64,000 nucleotides of DNA from Streptomyces tauricus (lineage in GTDB: Bacteria; Actinomycetota; Actinomycetes; Streptomycetales; Streptomycetaceae), in the NCBI RefSeq assembly GCF_014650955.1, contig NZ_BMVY01000008.1, positions 186,001-250,000 of the forward strand, read 5' to 3'. Below, piece by piece: positions 16,788 through 29,939 of this stretch. The notes beneath the pieces were generated by a model. The model did not search any database, was not told where the DNA came from, and worked only from the letters and a program-made list of their open reading frames with translations. Both the position numbers and the translations under genes were made by a program. The first letter of the stretch is position 1. Each line of letters starts with the position of its first letter.

Positions 16788-18074
16788 ATGAGCAAGATTC
16801 TGATCCGTGGTGCGAAGGTGCTCGGCGGCGAGCCGCAGGACGTCCTCATCGACGGCGACACGATCGCCGAGGTCGGCAGTGGGCTGTCCGCCGAGGGCGC
16901 GGAGGTCGTCGAGGCCGACGGCAAGGTGCTCCTGCCGGGCCTCGTCGACCTGCACACCCATCTGCGCGAGCCCGGCCGTGAGGACTCCGAGACGGTCCTG
17001 ACCGGTACGCGCGCCGCCGCGAGCGGCGGCTACACCGCCGTGTTCGCCATGGCCAACACCTTCCCCGTGGCCGACACCGCCGGCGTCGTCGAGCAGGTCT
17101 ACCGGCTCGGCCAGGAGCACGGCTACTGCGACGTGCAGCCCATCGGGGCCGTCACCGTCGGCCTGGAGGGCAAGAAGCTCGCCGAGCTGGGCGCGATGCA
17201 CGAGTCCGCCGCCGGCGTCACCGTCTTCTCGGACGACGGCAAGTGCGTCGACGACGCCGTGATCATGCGCCGGGCGCTCGAATACGTGAAGGCCTTCGGC
17301 GGCGTCGTCGCCCAGCACGCCCAGGAGCCCCGCCTCACCGAGGGCGCCCAGATGAACGAGGGCGTCGTCTCCGCGGAGCTGGGACTCGGCGGCTGGCCCG
17401 CGGTCGCCGAGGAGTCGATCATCGCCCGGGACGTCCTGCTCGCCGAGCACGTCGGCTCCCGCGTCCACATCTGCCACCTCTCGACCGCCGGCTCCGTCGA
17501 GATCGTCCGCTGGGCCAAGTCCCGCGGCATCGACGTGACCGCCGAGGTCACCCCGCACCACCTGCTCCTCACCGACGAGCTGGTCCGCTCGTACAACCCC
17601 GTCTACAAGGTCAACCCGCCGCTGCGCACCGAGCGCGACGTGCTGGCCCTGCGCGAGGCGCTCGCCGACGGCACGATCGACATCGTCGCCACCGACCACG
17701 CCCCGCACCCGCACGAGGACAAGGACTGCGAGTGGGCCGCCGCCGCCATGGGCATGGTGGGCCTCGAAACCGCGCTCTCGGTCGTCCAGCGGACGATGGT
17801 CGAGACGGGCCTGCTCGACTGGGCCGGCGTCGCCGACCGCATGTCCCTCAAGCCCGCCGCGATCGGCGGGGCGAAGGGCCACGGCCGTCCCGTCTCGGCA
17901 GGTGAGCCCGCCAACCTCACGCTCGTCGACACCGCATACCGTGGTGAGGTGGACCCCGCGGGCTTCGCATCGCGCAGCCGCAACACTCCGTACGAGGGTC
18001 GTGAGCTGCCGGGCCGTGTCACGCACACGTGGCTGCGGGGCAGGGCCACGCTCGTCGACGGGAAGCTCGCGTGA
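16788..18074 (+). CDS. pyrC: Dihydroorotase
   Basis: A 428-residue zinc amidohydrolase that cyclises carbamoyl aspartate to dihydroorotate. Metal-binding DLHTHLREPG is near residue 60, the signature ATDHAPHPHEDK near 302, and further His ligands sit in VVAQHAQEP and VHICHLSTAGS. This is the class I (about 430-residue) type. ATG at 16788 was chosen; it lies five bases after the pyrB stop and follows GAGGAGAAG. The stop overlaps the GTG of the next gene. Confidence 0.97.
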   Translation: MSKILIRGAKVLGGEPQDVLIDGDTIAEVGSGLSAEGAEVVEADGKVLLPGLVDLHTHLREPGREDSETVLTGTRAAASGGYTAVFAMANTFPVADTAGVVEQVYRLGQEHGYCDVQPIGAVTVGLEGKKLAELGAMHESAAGVTVFSDDGKCVDDAVIMRRALEYVKAFGGVVAQHAQEPRLTEGAQMNEGVVSAELGLGGWPAVAEESIIARDVLLAEHVGSRVHICHLSTAGSVEIVRWAKSRGIDVTAEVTPHHLLLTDELVRSYNPVYKVNPPLRTERDVLALREALADGTIDIVATDHAPHPHEDKDCEWAAAAMGMVGLETALSVVQRTMVETGLLDWAGVADRMSLKPAAIGGAKGHGRPVSAGEPANLTLVDTAYRGEVDPAGFASRSRNTPYEGRELPGRVTHTWLRGRATLVDGKLA

Positions 18075-18694
18075 CATCACTCACCCCCTTTGCAGCGCAG
18101 ATCGCCACGGACCTCGGTACGGGCCTCGCGGCGGAACAGAAGTCCGCCGAGGTGACCGACTGGGCCGCCCGCATCGGCTGGCTCGTCGGCCTCGCCCTGT
18201 TCATCGCGCTCGTCTACTGGCTGATGCGCGAAGGCTGGAAATGGCGCGGCACCCTTCAGGGCGACCTGCCCGAGCTGCCCGACGCGCCGGATGAACCCGG
18301 CGAGGCGAAACTGACCATGAGCGGCCGCTACCACGGCTCCACCACCGCCGGGCAGTGGCTCGACCGCATCGTGGCGCACGGCCTGGGCACCCGCAGCAGG
18401 GTCGAGCTGACCCTGACCGACGCGGGCCTGGACGTCGTACGCCCCGGGGCGGCCGACTTCTTCGTCCCCCGCGAGCGACTGCGCGAGGCCCGGCTCGACA
18501 AGGGCATCGCGGGCAAGGTCCTCTCCGAGGGCGGCCTGCTCGTCGTCACCTGGGAACACGGCGACAAGCTGATCGACTCCGGGTTCCGCTCCGACCACGC
18601 GGCGGAGCACAACGAATGGGTCGACACCCTGAACGGCATGACCGACAAGAGCGGCACTGTCGACAAGAGCAACGACACGGAAGGCGCACGATGA
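18071..18694 (+). CDS. PH-like domain membrane protein inserted in the pyr operon
   Basis: A 207-residue protein. One transmembrane helix (IGWLVGLALFIALVYWLM, about residues 34-51) is followed by an acidic linker and a PH-like beta domain (LTMSGRYHGSTTAGQWLDRI...; TLTDAGLDVVRPGAADFFVPRERLREARL). It resembles the actinobacterial PH-like proteins annotated as transporter in databases, which I think is a misnomer. GTG at 18071 overlaps the pyrC stop and the gene ends four bases into carA, so it is firmly within the operon. A role as membrane anchor for the pathway enzymes is possible but unproven. Confidence 0.8.
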   Translation: MTSLTPFAAQIATDLGTGLAAEQKSAEVTDWAARIGWLVGLALFIALVYWLMREGWKWRGTLQGDLPELPDAPDEPGEAKLTMSGRYHGSTTAGQWLDRIVAHGLGTRSRVELTLTDAGLDVVRPGAADFFVPRERLREARLDKGIAGKVLSEGGLLVVTWEHGDKLIDSGFRSDHAAEHNEWVDTLNGMTDKSGTVDKSNDTEGAR

Positions 18695-19855
18695 CCACCT
18701 CCGACCAGGGAACCGCCTCGCAGCGGCAGAAGGCGGCTCCCGCCGTACTCGTTCTGGAGGACGGCCGGACCTTCCGCGGCCGTGCCTACGGGGCCGTGGG
18801 GGTGACCTTCGGCGAAGCGGTGTTCTCCACCGGCATGACCGGCTACCAGGAGACCCTCACCGACCCGTCGTACCACCGCCAGGTCGTCGTGATGACCTCC
18901 CCGCACATCGGGAACACCGGCATCAACGACGAGGACATGGAGTCCCGGAAGATCTGGGTCTCCGGCTACGTCGTACGCGACCCCGCGCGCGTGCCCTCCA
19001 ACTGGCGCTCCCGGCGCTCGCTGGACGAGGAGCTCGCCGCGCAGGGCGTCGTGGGCATCAGCGGCGTCGACACCCGCGCGCTCACCCGGCATCTGCGGGA
19101 GCGCGGTGCCATGCGCGTCGGCATCTTCTCCGGCAGTGCGCTGCCCGACGAGGGCACCATGCTGGCCGAGGTGCGCCAGGCCCCCGAGATGAAGGGCGCC
19201 AGCCTCTACGAGGAGGTCGCCACCGAGGAGTCGTACGTCGTCCCGGCCATCGGTGAGAAGAAGTTCACCGTCGCCGCGATCGACCTCGGCATCAAGGGCA
19301 TGACCCCGCACCGCATGGCCGAGCGCGGCATCGAGGTGCACGTGCTGCCCGCCACCGCGACCGTGGAGGAGATCTACGCGGTCGCCCCCGACGGCGTGTT
19401 CTTCTCGAACGGCCCCGGTGACCCGGAGCAGGCCGAGCACCCGGTCGCCCTGATGCGGGCCGTGCTGGAGCGGAAGACGCCCCTGTTCGGCATCTGCTTC
19501 GGCAACCAGATCCTCGGCCGCGCCCTCGGCTTCGGCACCTACAAGCTCAAGTACGGCCACCGGGGCATCAACCAGCCCGTGCAGGACCGTACGACCGGCA
19601 AGGTCGAGGTCACCGCGCACAACCACGGCTTCGCCGTCGACGCGCCGCTCGACCAGGTCTCCGAGACCCCCTTCGGGCGGGCCGAGGTCAGCCACGTCTG
19701 CCTGAACGACCAGGTCGTCGAGGGGCTGCAGCTGCTCGACCAGCCCGCCTTCAGCGTCCAGTACCACCCCGAGGCGGCCGCGGGCCCGCACGACGCCGCC
19801 TACCTGTTCGACCGCTTCACGTCTTTGATGAACACAGTCCAGATGGAGGGCCAGC

Positions 19856-19863
<8 letters not shown>
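18691..19863 (+). CDS. carA: Carbamoyl-phosphate synthase small (glutaminase) subunit
   Basis: A 390-residue class I glutamine amidotransferase that supplies ammonia to CarB for carbamoyl phosphate, feeding both pyrimidine and arginine synthesis. The catalytic Cys lies in LFGICFGNQILGRALG and the His-Glu pair in VQYHPEAAAGPHDA. N-terminal LEDGRTFRGRAYG is the usual small-subunit start, after about 14 disordered residues (TTSDQGTASQRQKAA). The ATG overlaps the preceding stop and the end overlaps the carB GTG by eight bases. Confidence 0.97.
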
Positions 19864-23164
<3,301 letters not shown>

Positions 23165-23212
23165 CAGGTCCGCCTGCCGCGGGTGCTTCGTCTGCGGGTC
23201 CGTCGTGGCTGG

Positions 23213-23247
23213 TCGCGCAGTTCCCCGCGCCCCTTGAGGGCGCGGGG
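23213..23247 (+). repeat. GCGCMGTTCCCCGCGCCCCT repeat inside the pyr operon
   Basis: The copy GCGCAGTTCCCCGCGCCCCT lies in the 118-bp gap between carB and pyrD. With the following GAGGGCGCGGGG it folds as CCCCGCGCCC-CTTGA-GGGCGCGGGG, a ten-base-pair hairpin. It could attenuate or process the mRNA between the two genes; neither is shown. Confidence 0.85.
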
Positions 23248-23282
23248 CTGCGGGACCGGCCTCCTTCATGAGGAAACCGAAC

Positions 23283-24389
23283 ATGTACAAGCTCTTCTTC
23301 CGGCTCGCGTTCCGGCGTATGGACCCCGAGCAGGCCCACCACCTCGCCTTCCGCTGGATCCGGCTGGCCGTCCGGATCCCCGTCCTGCGGACCTTCGTCG
23401 CCGCCGCGCTCGCGCCCCGGTACGAGGAGCTGCGGACCGAGGCGTTCGGGCTGCGGATGCACGGCCCGTTCGGGCTCGCGGCGGGCTTCGACAAGAACGC
23501 GGTCGCGATCGACGGCCTGTCGATGCTCGGCTTCGACCACGTCGAGATCGGCACCGTCACGGGGGAGGCGCAGAGCGGCAACCCCAGGAAGCGGCTGTTC
23601 CGCCTCGTGCCGGACCGCGCGCTCATCAACCGTATGGGGTTCAACAACGAGGGCTCCGAGGCTGTGGCGGAGCGCCTGAGGGCCCGTACGCCCGTCTTCA
23701 GGACCGTCGTAGGCGTCAACATCGGCAAGACCAAGGTCGTCCCCGAGGAGGAGGCCGTCGCCGACTACGTGAAGTCGACCGAGCGGCTGGCCCCGTACGC
23801 TGACTACCTCGTGGTCAACGTCAGCTCCCCGAACACGCCCGGACTGCGCAACCTCCAGGCGACCGAGTCGCTGCGGCCCCTGCTCACCGCCGTGCGCGAG
23901 GCCGCGGACCGGACCGTCACCACGCGCCGGGTGCCGCTGCTCGTGAAGATCGCGCCGGACCTCGCCGACGAGGACGTGGACGCCGTCGCCGACCTCGCCG
24001 TCGAGCTCGGCCTGGACGGGATCATCGCCACGAACACCACCATCGCGCGCGAGGAGCTGGGCCTGCGGTCCGACGCCTCCCTCGTCGCGGAGACCGGCGG
24101 GCTGTCCGGCGCCCCGCTCAAGGCGCGCTCCCTGGAGGTGCTGCGTCGCCTCTACGCGCGCGTGGGGGACCGGATCACCCTCGTGGGCGTCGGCGGCGTC
24201 GAGAACGCCGAGGACGCCTGGCAGCGCATCCTGGCCGGCGCCACGCTGGTCCAGGGCTACAGCGCCTTCATCTACGAAGGGCCCCTCTGGGGACGCGGCA
24301 TCCACAAGGGCCTCGCCGCACGCCTGCGTACGAGCCCGTACGCCACCCTCGCCGACGCGGTCGGCGCCGACGTGAGGAAGACGGTATGA
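23283..24389 (+). CDS. pyrD: Quinone-dependent dihydroorotate dehydrogenase
   Basis: A 368-residue class 2, membrane-associated FMN enzyme that oxidises dihydroorotate to orotate. FMN/substrate motifs GPFGLAAGFDKNAVAIDGL, the EIGTVTGEAQSGNPRKRLFR loop, NRMGFNNEG, VNVSSPNTPGLRNLQ (catalytic Ser region), IIATNTT and GVGGVENAEDAW are all present. The N-terminal helix (YKLFFRLAFRRMDPEQAHHLAF) is the quinone-binding membrane segment. I prefer ATG 23283, preceded by GAGGA at eight bases; the upstream ATG at 23268 would add RKPN. The stop overlaps the pyrF start. Confidence 0.96.
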   Translation: MYKLFFRLAFRRMDPEQAHHLAFRWIRLAVRIPVLRTFVAAALAPRYEELRTEAFGLRMHGPFGLAAGFDKNAVAIDGLSMLGFDHVEIGTVTGEAQSGNPRKRLFRLVPDRALINRMGFNNEGSEAVAERLRARTPVFRTVVGVNIGKTKVVPEEEAVADYVKSTERLAPYADYLVVNVSSPNTPGLRNLQATESLRPLLTAVREAADRTVTTRRVPLLVKIAPDLADEDVDAVADLAVELGLDGIIATNTTIAREELGLRSDASLVAETGGLSGAPLKARSLEVLRRLYARVGDRITLVGVGGVENAEDAWQRILAGATLVQGYSAFIYEGPLWGRGIHKGLAARLRTSPYATLADAVGADVRKTV

Positions 24390-25300
24390 GCGGGGACGTC
24401 GTCGGTGGGGCCGATGTGAACGGCGGGGCCGATGTGAGCGCAGACGGCACGGGCCCTGAGCCCTTCGGTGCGCGGCTGCGCCGGGCCATGGACGAGCGGG
24501 GTCCTCTGTGCGTCGGGATCGACCCGCACGCCTCCCTGCTCGCCGACTGGGGCCTGAACGACGACATCGCGGGCCTGGAGCGCTTCAGCCGGACCGTCGT
24601 GGAGGCGCTGGCCGACCGGGTCGCCGTACTGAAGCCGCAGAGCGCGTTCTTCGAGCGCTTCGGGTCGCGCGGGGTCGCCGTCCTGGAGAAGTCGGTCGAG
24701 GAGGCGCGCGCGGCCGGGGCGCTGGTCGTCATGGACGCCAAGCGCGGTGACATCGGCTCGACCATGGCCGCGTACGCCGCCGCCTTCCTGGAGAAGGGCT
24801 CACCGCTGTTCGCCGACGCGCTGACGGTCTCGCCGTACCTCGGCTACGGGTCGCTGAAGCCGGCGGTCGATCTCGCCCGGCAGAGCGGCTCGGGGCTGTT
24901 CGTGCTCGCCCTGACCTCCAACCCGGAGGGCGCCGAGGTGCAGCACGCGGTACGCCCTGAGGACACGGCCCTGCGGAACGTGGGCGCGACCATGCTGGCG
25001 CACCTCGCGGAGGAGAACGCGGGACAGACCCCGATGGGCTCCTTCGGAGCGGTCGTCGGTGCCACACTCGGCGATCTCTCCTCGTACGACCTCGCCATCA
25101 ACGGCCCGCTCCTCGCCCCCGGCATCGGCGCCCAGGGCGCGACCCCGGCGGATCTTCCCCGGGTCTTCGGAGCGGCGGTGCGCCAGGTGGTGCCGAACGT
25201 CAGCCGGGGTGTCCTGCGTCACGGACCCGACATCGGCGCGCTACGCGCGTCATCGGATCTCTTCGCGGAGGAGATCCGGGCGGCGGTGGAGGCCGCGTGA
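24386..25300 (+). CDS. pyrF: Orotidine 5'-phosphate decarboxylase
   Basis: A 304-residue enzyme making UMP, the last step of the pathway. It is the longer actinobacterial PyrF subfamily. Visible motifs are LCVGIDPHASLL, KPQSAFFERFG and the catalytic VMDAKRGDIGSTM. The first 22 residues or so are an unrelated low-complexity leader with a duplicated GGADV (VGGADVNGGADVSADG), encoded by a direct repeat, and probably disposable. The ATG overlaps the pyrD stop. This is the last pyr gene; a 255-bp gap with its own promoter candidate separates it from mihF. Confidence 0.96.
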   Translation: MSGDVVGGADVNGGADVSADGTGPEPFGARLRRAMDERGPLCVGIDPHASLLADWGLNDDIAGLERFSRTVVEALADRVAVLKPQSAFFERFGSRGVAVLEKSVEEARAAGALVVMDAKRGDIGSTMAAYAAAFLEKGSPLFADALTVSPYLGYGSLKPAVDLARQSGSGLFVLALTSNPEGAEVQHAVRPEDTALRNVGATMLAHLAEENAGQTPMGSFGAVVGATLGDLSSYDLAINGPLLAPGIGAQGATPADLPRVFGAAVRQVVPNVSRGVLRHGPDIGALRASSDLFAEEIRAAVEAA

Positions 25301-25417
25301 CGGCTTCGGCGCGCGTCTTCCGGACGTCCCGCGTCTGAATACATGCTCAAATCCGGGGAGTTTTGTCGTAAATGTCGGACTCGATAGAGGCTGACCAGGA
25401 CTTTTCCTCTGTTCTCG

Positions 25418-25446
25418 CTGACTCCGGCGGACTTGCCCGCTAGTCT
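25418..25446 (+). promoter_or_regulatory. Candidate promoter of mihF
   Basis: CTGACT (25418-25423) and TAGTCT (25441-25446) are separated by 17 bases, a good match to the vegetative Streptomyces pattern TTGACN-N17-TAGRNT. Transcription would begin near 25453, about 100 bp before the mihF GTG. A second, weaker pair, TTGTCG/TAGAGG (25363/25385, 16-bp spacer), lies upstream. Confidence 0.45.
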
Positions 25447-25555
25447 CCGACCAGAGTCAACGGGCAGAAGTGTTGCTCGTTGCTCGCCAGGTGTGGGGCG
25501 ACTAGGTTCCTCACCGGTCCGTATCCGACAGTTCGACATCCGAGGTGACGTAGGC

Positions 25556-25879
25556 GTGGCTCTTCCGCCCCTTACCCCTGAACAGCGCGCAGCCGCGCTC
25601 GAAAAGGCCGCCGCGGCTCGCCGGGAGCGGGCCGAGGTCAAGAATCGACTCAAGCACTCCGGCGCCTCGCTCCACGAGGTCATCAAGCAGGGTCAGGAGA
25701 ACGACGTCATCGGAAAGATGAAGGTCTCCGCTCTCCTGGAATCCCTGCCGGGCGTGGGCAAGGTCCGCGCCAAGCAGATCATGGAGCGTCTCGGGATCTC
25801 CGAGAGCCGCCGTGTGCGAGGTCTTGGCTCCAATCAGATCGCCTCCTTGGAGCGCGAGTTCGGCGGCGGTGCGGCCTGA
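25556..25879 (+). CDS. mihF: Actinobacterial integration host factor (sIHF/mIHF)
   Basis: A 107-residue nucleoid-associated protein of the actinobacterial IHF family, unrelated to HU. A basic N-terminal helix (AAALEKAAAARRERAEVKNRLKHSG) precedes the helix-two-turn-helix and the DNA-contacting LPGVGKVRAKQIMERLGI. It bends and compacts DNA and affects sporulation and antibiotic production in S. coelicolor. I chose GTG 25556, with GAGGTGA eight bases upstream, because it gives the known 107-residue form. The frame stays open to a TTG at 25433, but the best promoter lies inside that extension. Confidence 0.95.
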   Translation: MALPPLTPEQRAAALEKAAAARRERAEVKNRLKHSGASLHEVIKQGQENDVIGKMKVSALLESLPGVGKVRAKQIMERLGISESRRVRGLGSNQIASLEREFGGGAA

Positions 25880-25917
25880 CGTTCTCAGGCACCCCTGAGA
25901 ACCTGGATAATCACCGC

Positions 25918-26511
25918 ATGGCTGCAACACCCCGGGGGACGACCCCCGTACCCCCGGACGTACGTCCGCGGCTGACCGTGCTCTCCGGCCCCTCAGGGGT
26001 CGGCAAGAGCACGGTCGTCGCTCATATGCGCAAGGAACACCCCAAGGTGTGGCTCTCGGTGTCGGCGACGACCCGCAGGCCGCGCCCCGGCGAGAAGCAC
26101 GGTGTCCACTACTTCTTCGTCAGCGACGAGGAGATGGACAAGCTGATCGCCAACGGCGAGCTGCTCGAATGGGCCGAGTTCGCGGGCAACCGCTACGGGA
26201 CGCCCCGCGACGCCGTGCTCGAACGCCTGGAGTCGGGGGAGTCGGTCCTCCTGGAGATCGATCTCCAGGGCGCCCGGCAGGTCCGCGAGTCCATGTCCGA
26301 CGCCCTGCTGGTGTTCCTGGCCCCTCCTTCCTGGGAGGAGCTGGTGCGCCGGCTCACCGGGCGGGGCACCGAGCCGCCCGAAGTGATCGAGCGCCGGCTG
26401 GGCGCCGCCAAGATCGAGCTGGCGGCCGAGCCGGAGTTCGATACCACCCTGGTCAACACCTCCGTCGAGGACGTGGCGCGCGAGCTGCTAGCCTTGATGG
26501 AAGTTGTTTGA
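25918..26511 (+). CDS. gmk: Guanylate kinase
   Basis: A 197-residue kinase converting GMP to GDP. Walker A is SGPSGVGKSTV, followed by SVSATTRRPRPGEKHGVHYFFVS with the GMP-binding residues, and LLEIDLQGARQVRE. About 18 N-terminal residues (AATPRGTTPVPPDVRPR) are a disordered leader. It starts 38 bases after mihF and precedes rpoZ, an arrangement shared with many bacteria. It probably shares a transcript with mihF. Confidence 0.96.
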   Translation: MAATPRGTTPVPPDVRPRLTVLSGPSGVGKSTVVAHMRKEHPKVWLSVSATTRRPRPGEKHGVHYFFVSDEEMDKLIANGELLEWAEFAGNRYGTPRDAVLERLESGESVLLEIDLQGARQVRESMSDALLVFLAPPSWEELVRRLTGRGTEPPEVIERRLGAAKIELAAEPEFDTTLVNTSVEDVARELLALMEVV

Positions 26512-26561
26512 TCTTTCAGGATCACCTTTAAGGTCGATTTCCACCTTTCGGAAGGCAGAGC

Positions 26562-26834
26562 GTGTCCTCTTCCATCACCGCGCCCGAGGGCATCATCAAC
26601 CCTCCGATCGACGAGCTCCTTGAGGCTACCGACTCGAAGTACAGCCTGGTGATCTACGCGGCCAAGCGTGCCCGCCAGATCAACGCGTACTACTCGCAGC
26701 TCGGCGAGGGCCTCCTCGAGTACGTCGGTCCCCTCGTGGACACCCACGTCCACGAGAAGCCGCTGTCGATCGCCCTCCGGGAGATCAACGCGGGTCTGCT
26801 GACGTCGGAAGCCATTGAGGGCCCGGCTCAGTAG
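26562..26834 (+). CDS. rpoZ: RNA polymerase omega subunit
   Basis: A 90-residue subunit that assists folding and assembly of beta-prime. It shows IINPPIDELLEATDSKYSLVIYAAKRARQIN (the conserved KY.LV..AAKRARQIN core) and PLSIALREINAG. The start is GTG at 26562 after GGAAGG. It follows gmk by 50 bp and is closed by a strong hairpin. Confidence 0.97.
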   Translation: MSSSITAPEGIINPPIDELLEATDSKYSLVIYAAKRARQINAYYSQLGEGLLEYVGPLVDTHVHEKPLSIALREINAGLLTSEAIEGPAQ

Positions 26835-26859
26835 TATTTTCTGCTTTCAGTTCGTTCAT

Positions 26860-26894
26860 CCACAGGCCCGGCAGCGCCCCTGCCGGGCCTGTGG
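26860..26894 (+). terminator. Hairpin terminator after rpoZ
   Basis: Arms CCACAGGCCCGGCA (26860-26873) and TGCCGGGCCTGTGG (26881-26894) pair perfectly around a seven-base loop, 25 bp after the rpoZ stop. The following GTGTGTG has only scattered T residues, as is usual for high-GC terminators. Confidence 0.85.
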
Positions 26895-26908
26895 TGTGTG
26901 ATGGGGAC

Positions 26909-26968
26909 GTACGGATTCGAGGCGTACGAATTCGAGGCGTACGGGTTCGAGGCGTACGGGTTCGTGTG
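26909..26968 (+). repeat. Four 15-bp tandem repeats before coaBC
   Basis: Units GTACGRRTTCGAGGC start at 26909, 26924, 26939 and 26954; the last ends GTGTG instead of GAGGC. The array occupies the whole region from the rpoZ terminator to 23 bp before the coaBC GTG, i.e. where its promoter would be expected. The TTCGA/GTAC repetition at 15-bp spacing is not helical (1.4 turns). Confidence 0.85.
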
Positions 26969-26991
26969 TTTTCCGAGGTGCGGGGAGTGAC

Positions 26992-28194
26992 GTGGACAAG
27001 CCGAAGGTCGTGCTGGGGGTCAGCGGCGGCATCGCCGCCTACAAGGCGTGCGAGCTGCTGCGCCGACTGACCGAGTCGGGACACGACGTGCGCGTGGTGC
27101 CGACCGAGTCCGCGCTGCACTTCGTCGGCGCCGCGACCTGGTCCGCCCTGTCCGGACACCCCGTCTCCACGGAGGTCTGGTCGGACGTGCACGAGGTGCC
27201 GCACGTACGGATCGGGCAGGGCGCCGACCTGGTCGTCGTCGCGCCCGCCACCGCGGACATGCTGGCGAAGGCCGCCCACGGCCTGGCCGACGACCTCCTC
27301 ACCAACACCCTGCTCACCGCCCGCTGCCCGGTCGTCTTCGCGCCCGCCATGCACACCGAGATGTGGGAACACCCGGCCACCCAGGAGAACGTGGCGACAC
27401 TGCGCCGCCGGGGCGCCGTCGTCATCGAACCCGCCGTGGGACGGCTGACCGGCGTCGACACCGGCAAGGGGCGGCTGCCCGACCCCACCGAGATCTTCGA
27501 GGTCTGCCGCCGGGTGCTCGCCCGGGGAGCGGCCGAACCGGACCTCGCCGGCCGGCACGTCCTCGTCAGCGCGGGCGGCACACGCGAGCCGCTCGACCCC
27601 GTCCGCTTCCTCGGCAACCGCTCCTCCGGGAAGCAGGGGTACGCCCTCGCGCGCACCGCCGCCGCCCGGGGCGCCCGGGTCACCCTGATCGCCGCGAACA
27701 CCGGGATGCCGGACCCGGCGGGCGTCGACGTCATCCAGGTCGGGACGGCCGTACAGCTCCGCGAGGCGGTGCTCAAGGCCGCCCCGGACGCCGACGCCGT
27801 GGTGATGGCGGCGGCGGTGGCGGACTTCCGGCCCGCGGCATACGCGTCGGGAAAAATCAAGAAGAAGGACGGCCAGGAACCGGAGCCGATCGTTCTCGTG
27901 CGTAATCCGGACATCCTCGCGGAGATCTCTGCGGAGCGCGCCCGCCCAGGGCAGGTCGTCGTCGGTTTCGCCGCCGAGACGGACGACGTACTGGCCAACG
28001 GCCGGTCGAAGCTCCAGCGCAAGGGCTGTGACCTCCTCGTCGTCAACGAGGTCGGAGAACGCAAGACCTTCGGCTCCGAGGAGAACGAGGCGGTCGTGCT
28101 CGGCGCCGACGGAAGCGAGACCCCGGTGCCGTACGGGCCCAAGGAGGCACTGGCCGAGACTGTGTGGGATCTCGTGGCGCGCCGACTGGGCTGA
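26992..28194 (+). CDS. coaBC: Bifunctional phosphopantothenoylcysteine decarboxylase / phosphopantothenate--cysteine ligase
   Basis: A 400-residue fusion enzyme of coenzyme A synthesis. CoaC (1-180): GVSGGIAAYKACELLRRL flavin-binding start, the catalytic His in VPHVRIGQGADL, APATADMLAK and the PAMHTEMW clamp. CoaB (190-400): VLVSAGGTREPLDPVRFLGNRSSGKQGYALA and, near residue 290, KIKKKDGQEP with the lysine-rich nucleotide loop. It converts 4'-phosphopantothenate to phosphopantetheine via the cysteine adduct. The start is GTG 26992. Upstream lies a tandem repeat rather than a clear promoter. Confidence 0.96.
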   Translation: MDKPKVVLGVSGGIAAYKACELLRRLTESGHDVRVVPTESALHFVGAATWSALSGHPVSTEVWSDVHEVPHVRIGQGADLVVVAPATADMLAKAAHGLADDLLTNTLLTARCPVVFAPAMHTEMWEHPATQENVATLRRRGAVVIEPAVGRLTGVDTGKGRLPDPTEIFEVCRRVLARGAAEPDLAGRHVLVSAGGTREPLDPVRFLGNRSSGKQGYALARTAAARGARVTLIAANTGMPDPAGVDVIQVGTAVQLREAVLKAAPDADAVVMAAAVADFRPAAYASGKIKKKDGQEPEPIVLVRNPDILAEISAERARPGQVVVGFAAETDDVLANGRSKLQRKGCDLLVVNEVGERKTFGSEENEAVVLGADGSETPVPYGPKEALAETVWDLVARRLG

Positions 28195-28452
28195 ACGCCC
28201 CCATCGTTTCAGGACACTCCATCGTCACTCCAGCACACCCCTTTTCACCTGCGTGCAAGGGTGTGGGAACCTGGCGGAGACGGTTCTTCGTGTCGCAGAA
28301 TGCCCGTGCCGCAGGTCACAGCGCTTCCGAGAGGCGAGACAGTAGCCCCGCGACGGAGTGCGACAGATAAACTGTTACCGGACGACGCCGGGCGCAGCTC
28401 CCGGCCGTCCGCCAATGATCAGCCAGCAGCCGCTGCAACCACAGGGAGCGTT

Positions 28453-29661
<1,209 letters not shown>

Positions 29662-29673
29662 CCTCCCGCTTCC

Positions 29674-29766
29674 GCGCCTTCGGCGAAGGCCCAGCCCTTC
29701 CGCCCCCGCGCCGTCGGCAGAGGCTCAGCCCTTCCGCCCCCGCGCTTTGACCGAGGCCCGGCCCCT
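29674..29766 (+). repeat. 34-bp tandem duplication after metK
   Basis: Units begin at 29674 (GCGCCTTCGGCGAAGGCCCA...) and 29708 (GCGCCGTCGGCAGAGGCTCA...), both ending CAGCCCTTCCGCCCCC. A third, diverged and shorter unit begins at 29742 and merges into the metK terminator hairpin. It looks like slippage duplication of 3'-untranslated sequence. Confidence 0.8.
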
Positions 29767-29790
29767 GATTGAGGGGGGTCGGGCCTCGGT
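29750..29790 (+). terminator. Hairpin terminator after metK
   Basis: ACCGAGGCCCG (29750-29760) pairs with CGGGCCTCGGT (29780-29790), with further CCCCT/AGGGG pairing inside. TGTTCT follows. It lies about 90 bp after the metK stop and before priA. Confidence 0.8.
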
Positions 29791-29939
29791 GTTCTACGGC
29801 TCGGGCTCTGAGGGAAGCCGAGCTTGGGTGGTGTGTCGAGAGAGCCATGTCGGCCATCGCTTCGGGGGTGTGTGCGATCCGTGGCACGGCCGGTCCCGGG
29901 CGGGCGGCGGTGTCAGTGCGGTCTGGTAGGAATGCTGCT

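Noticed and set aside
28195..28452. SAM riboswitch in front of metK
   Set aside because: I looked for the SAM-I/IV core (conserved GAGGGA and CCGGCAACC-type blocks) and did not find it. A weak stem (CACACCC 28234 with GGGTGTG 28259) exists but does not fit the fold.
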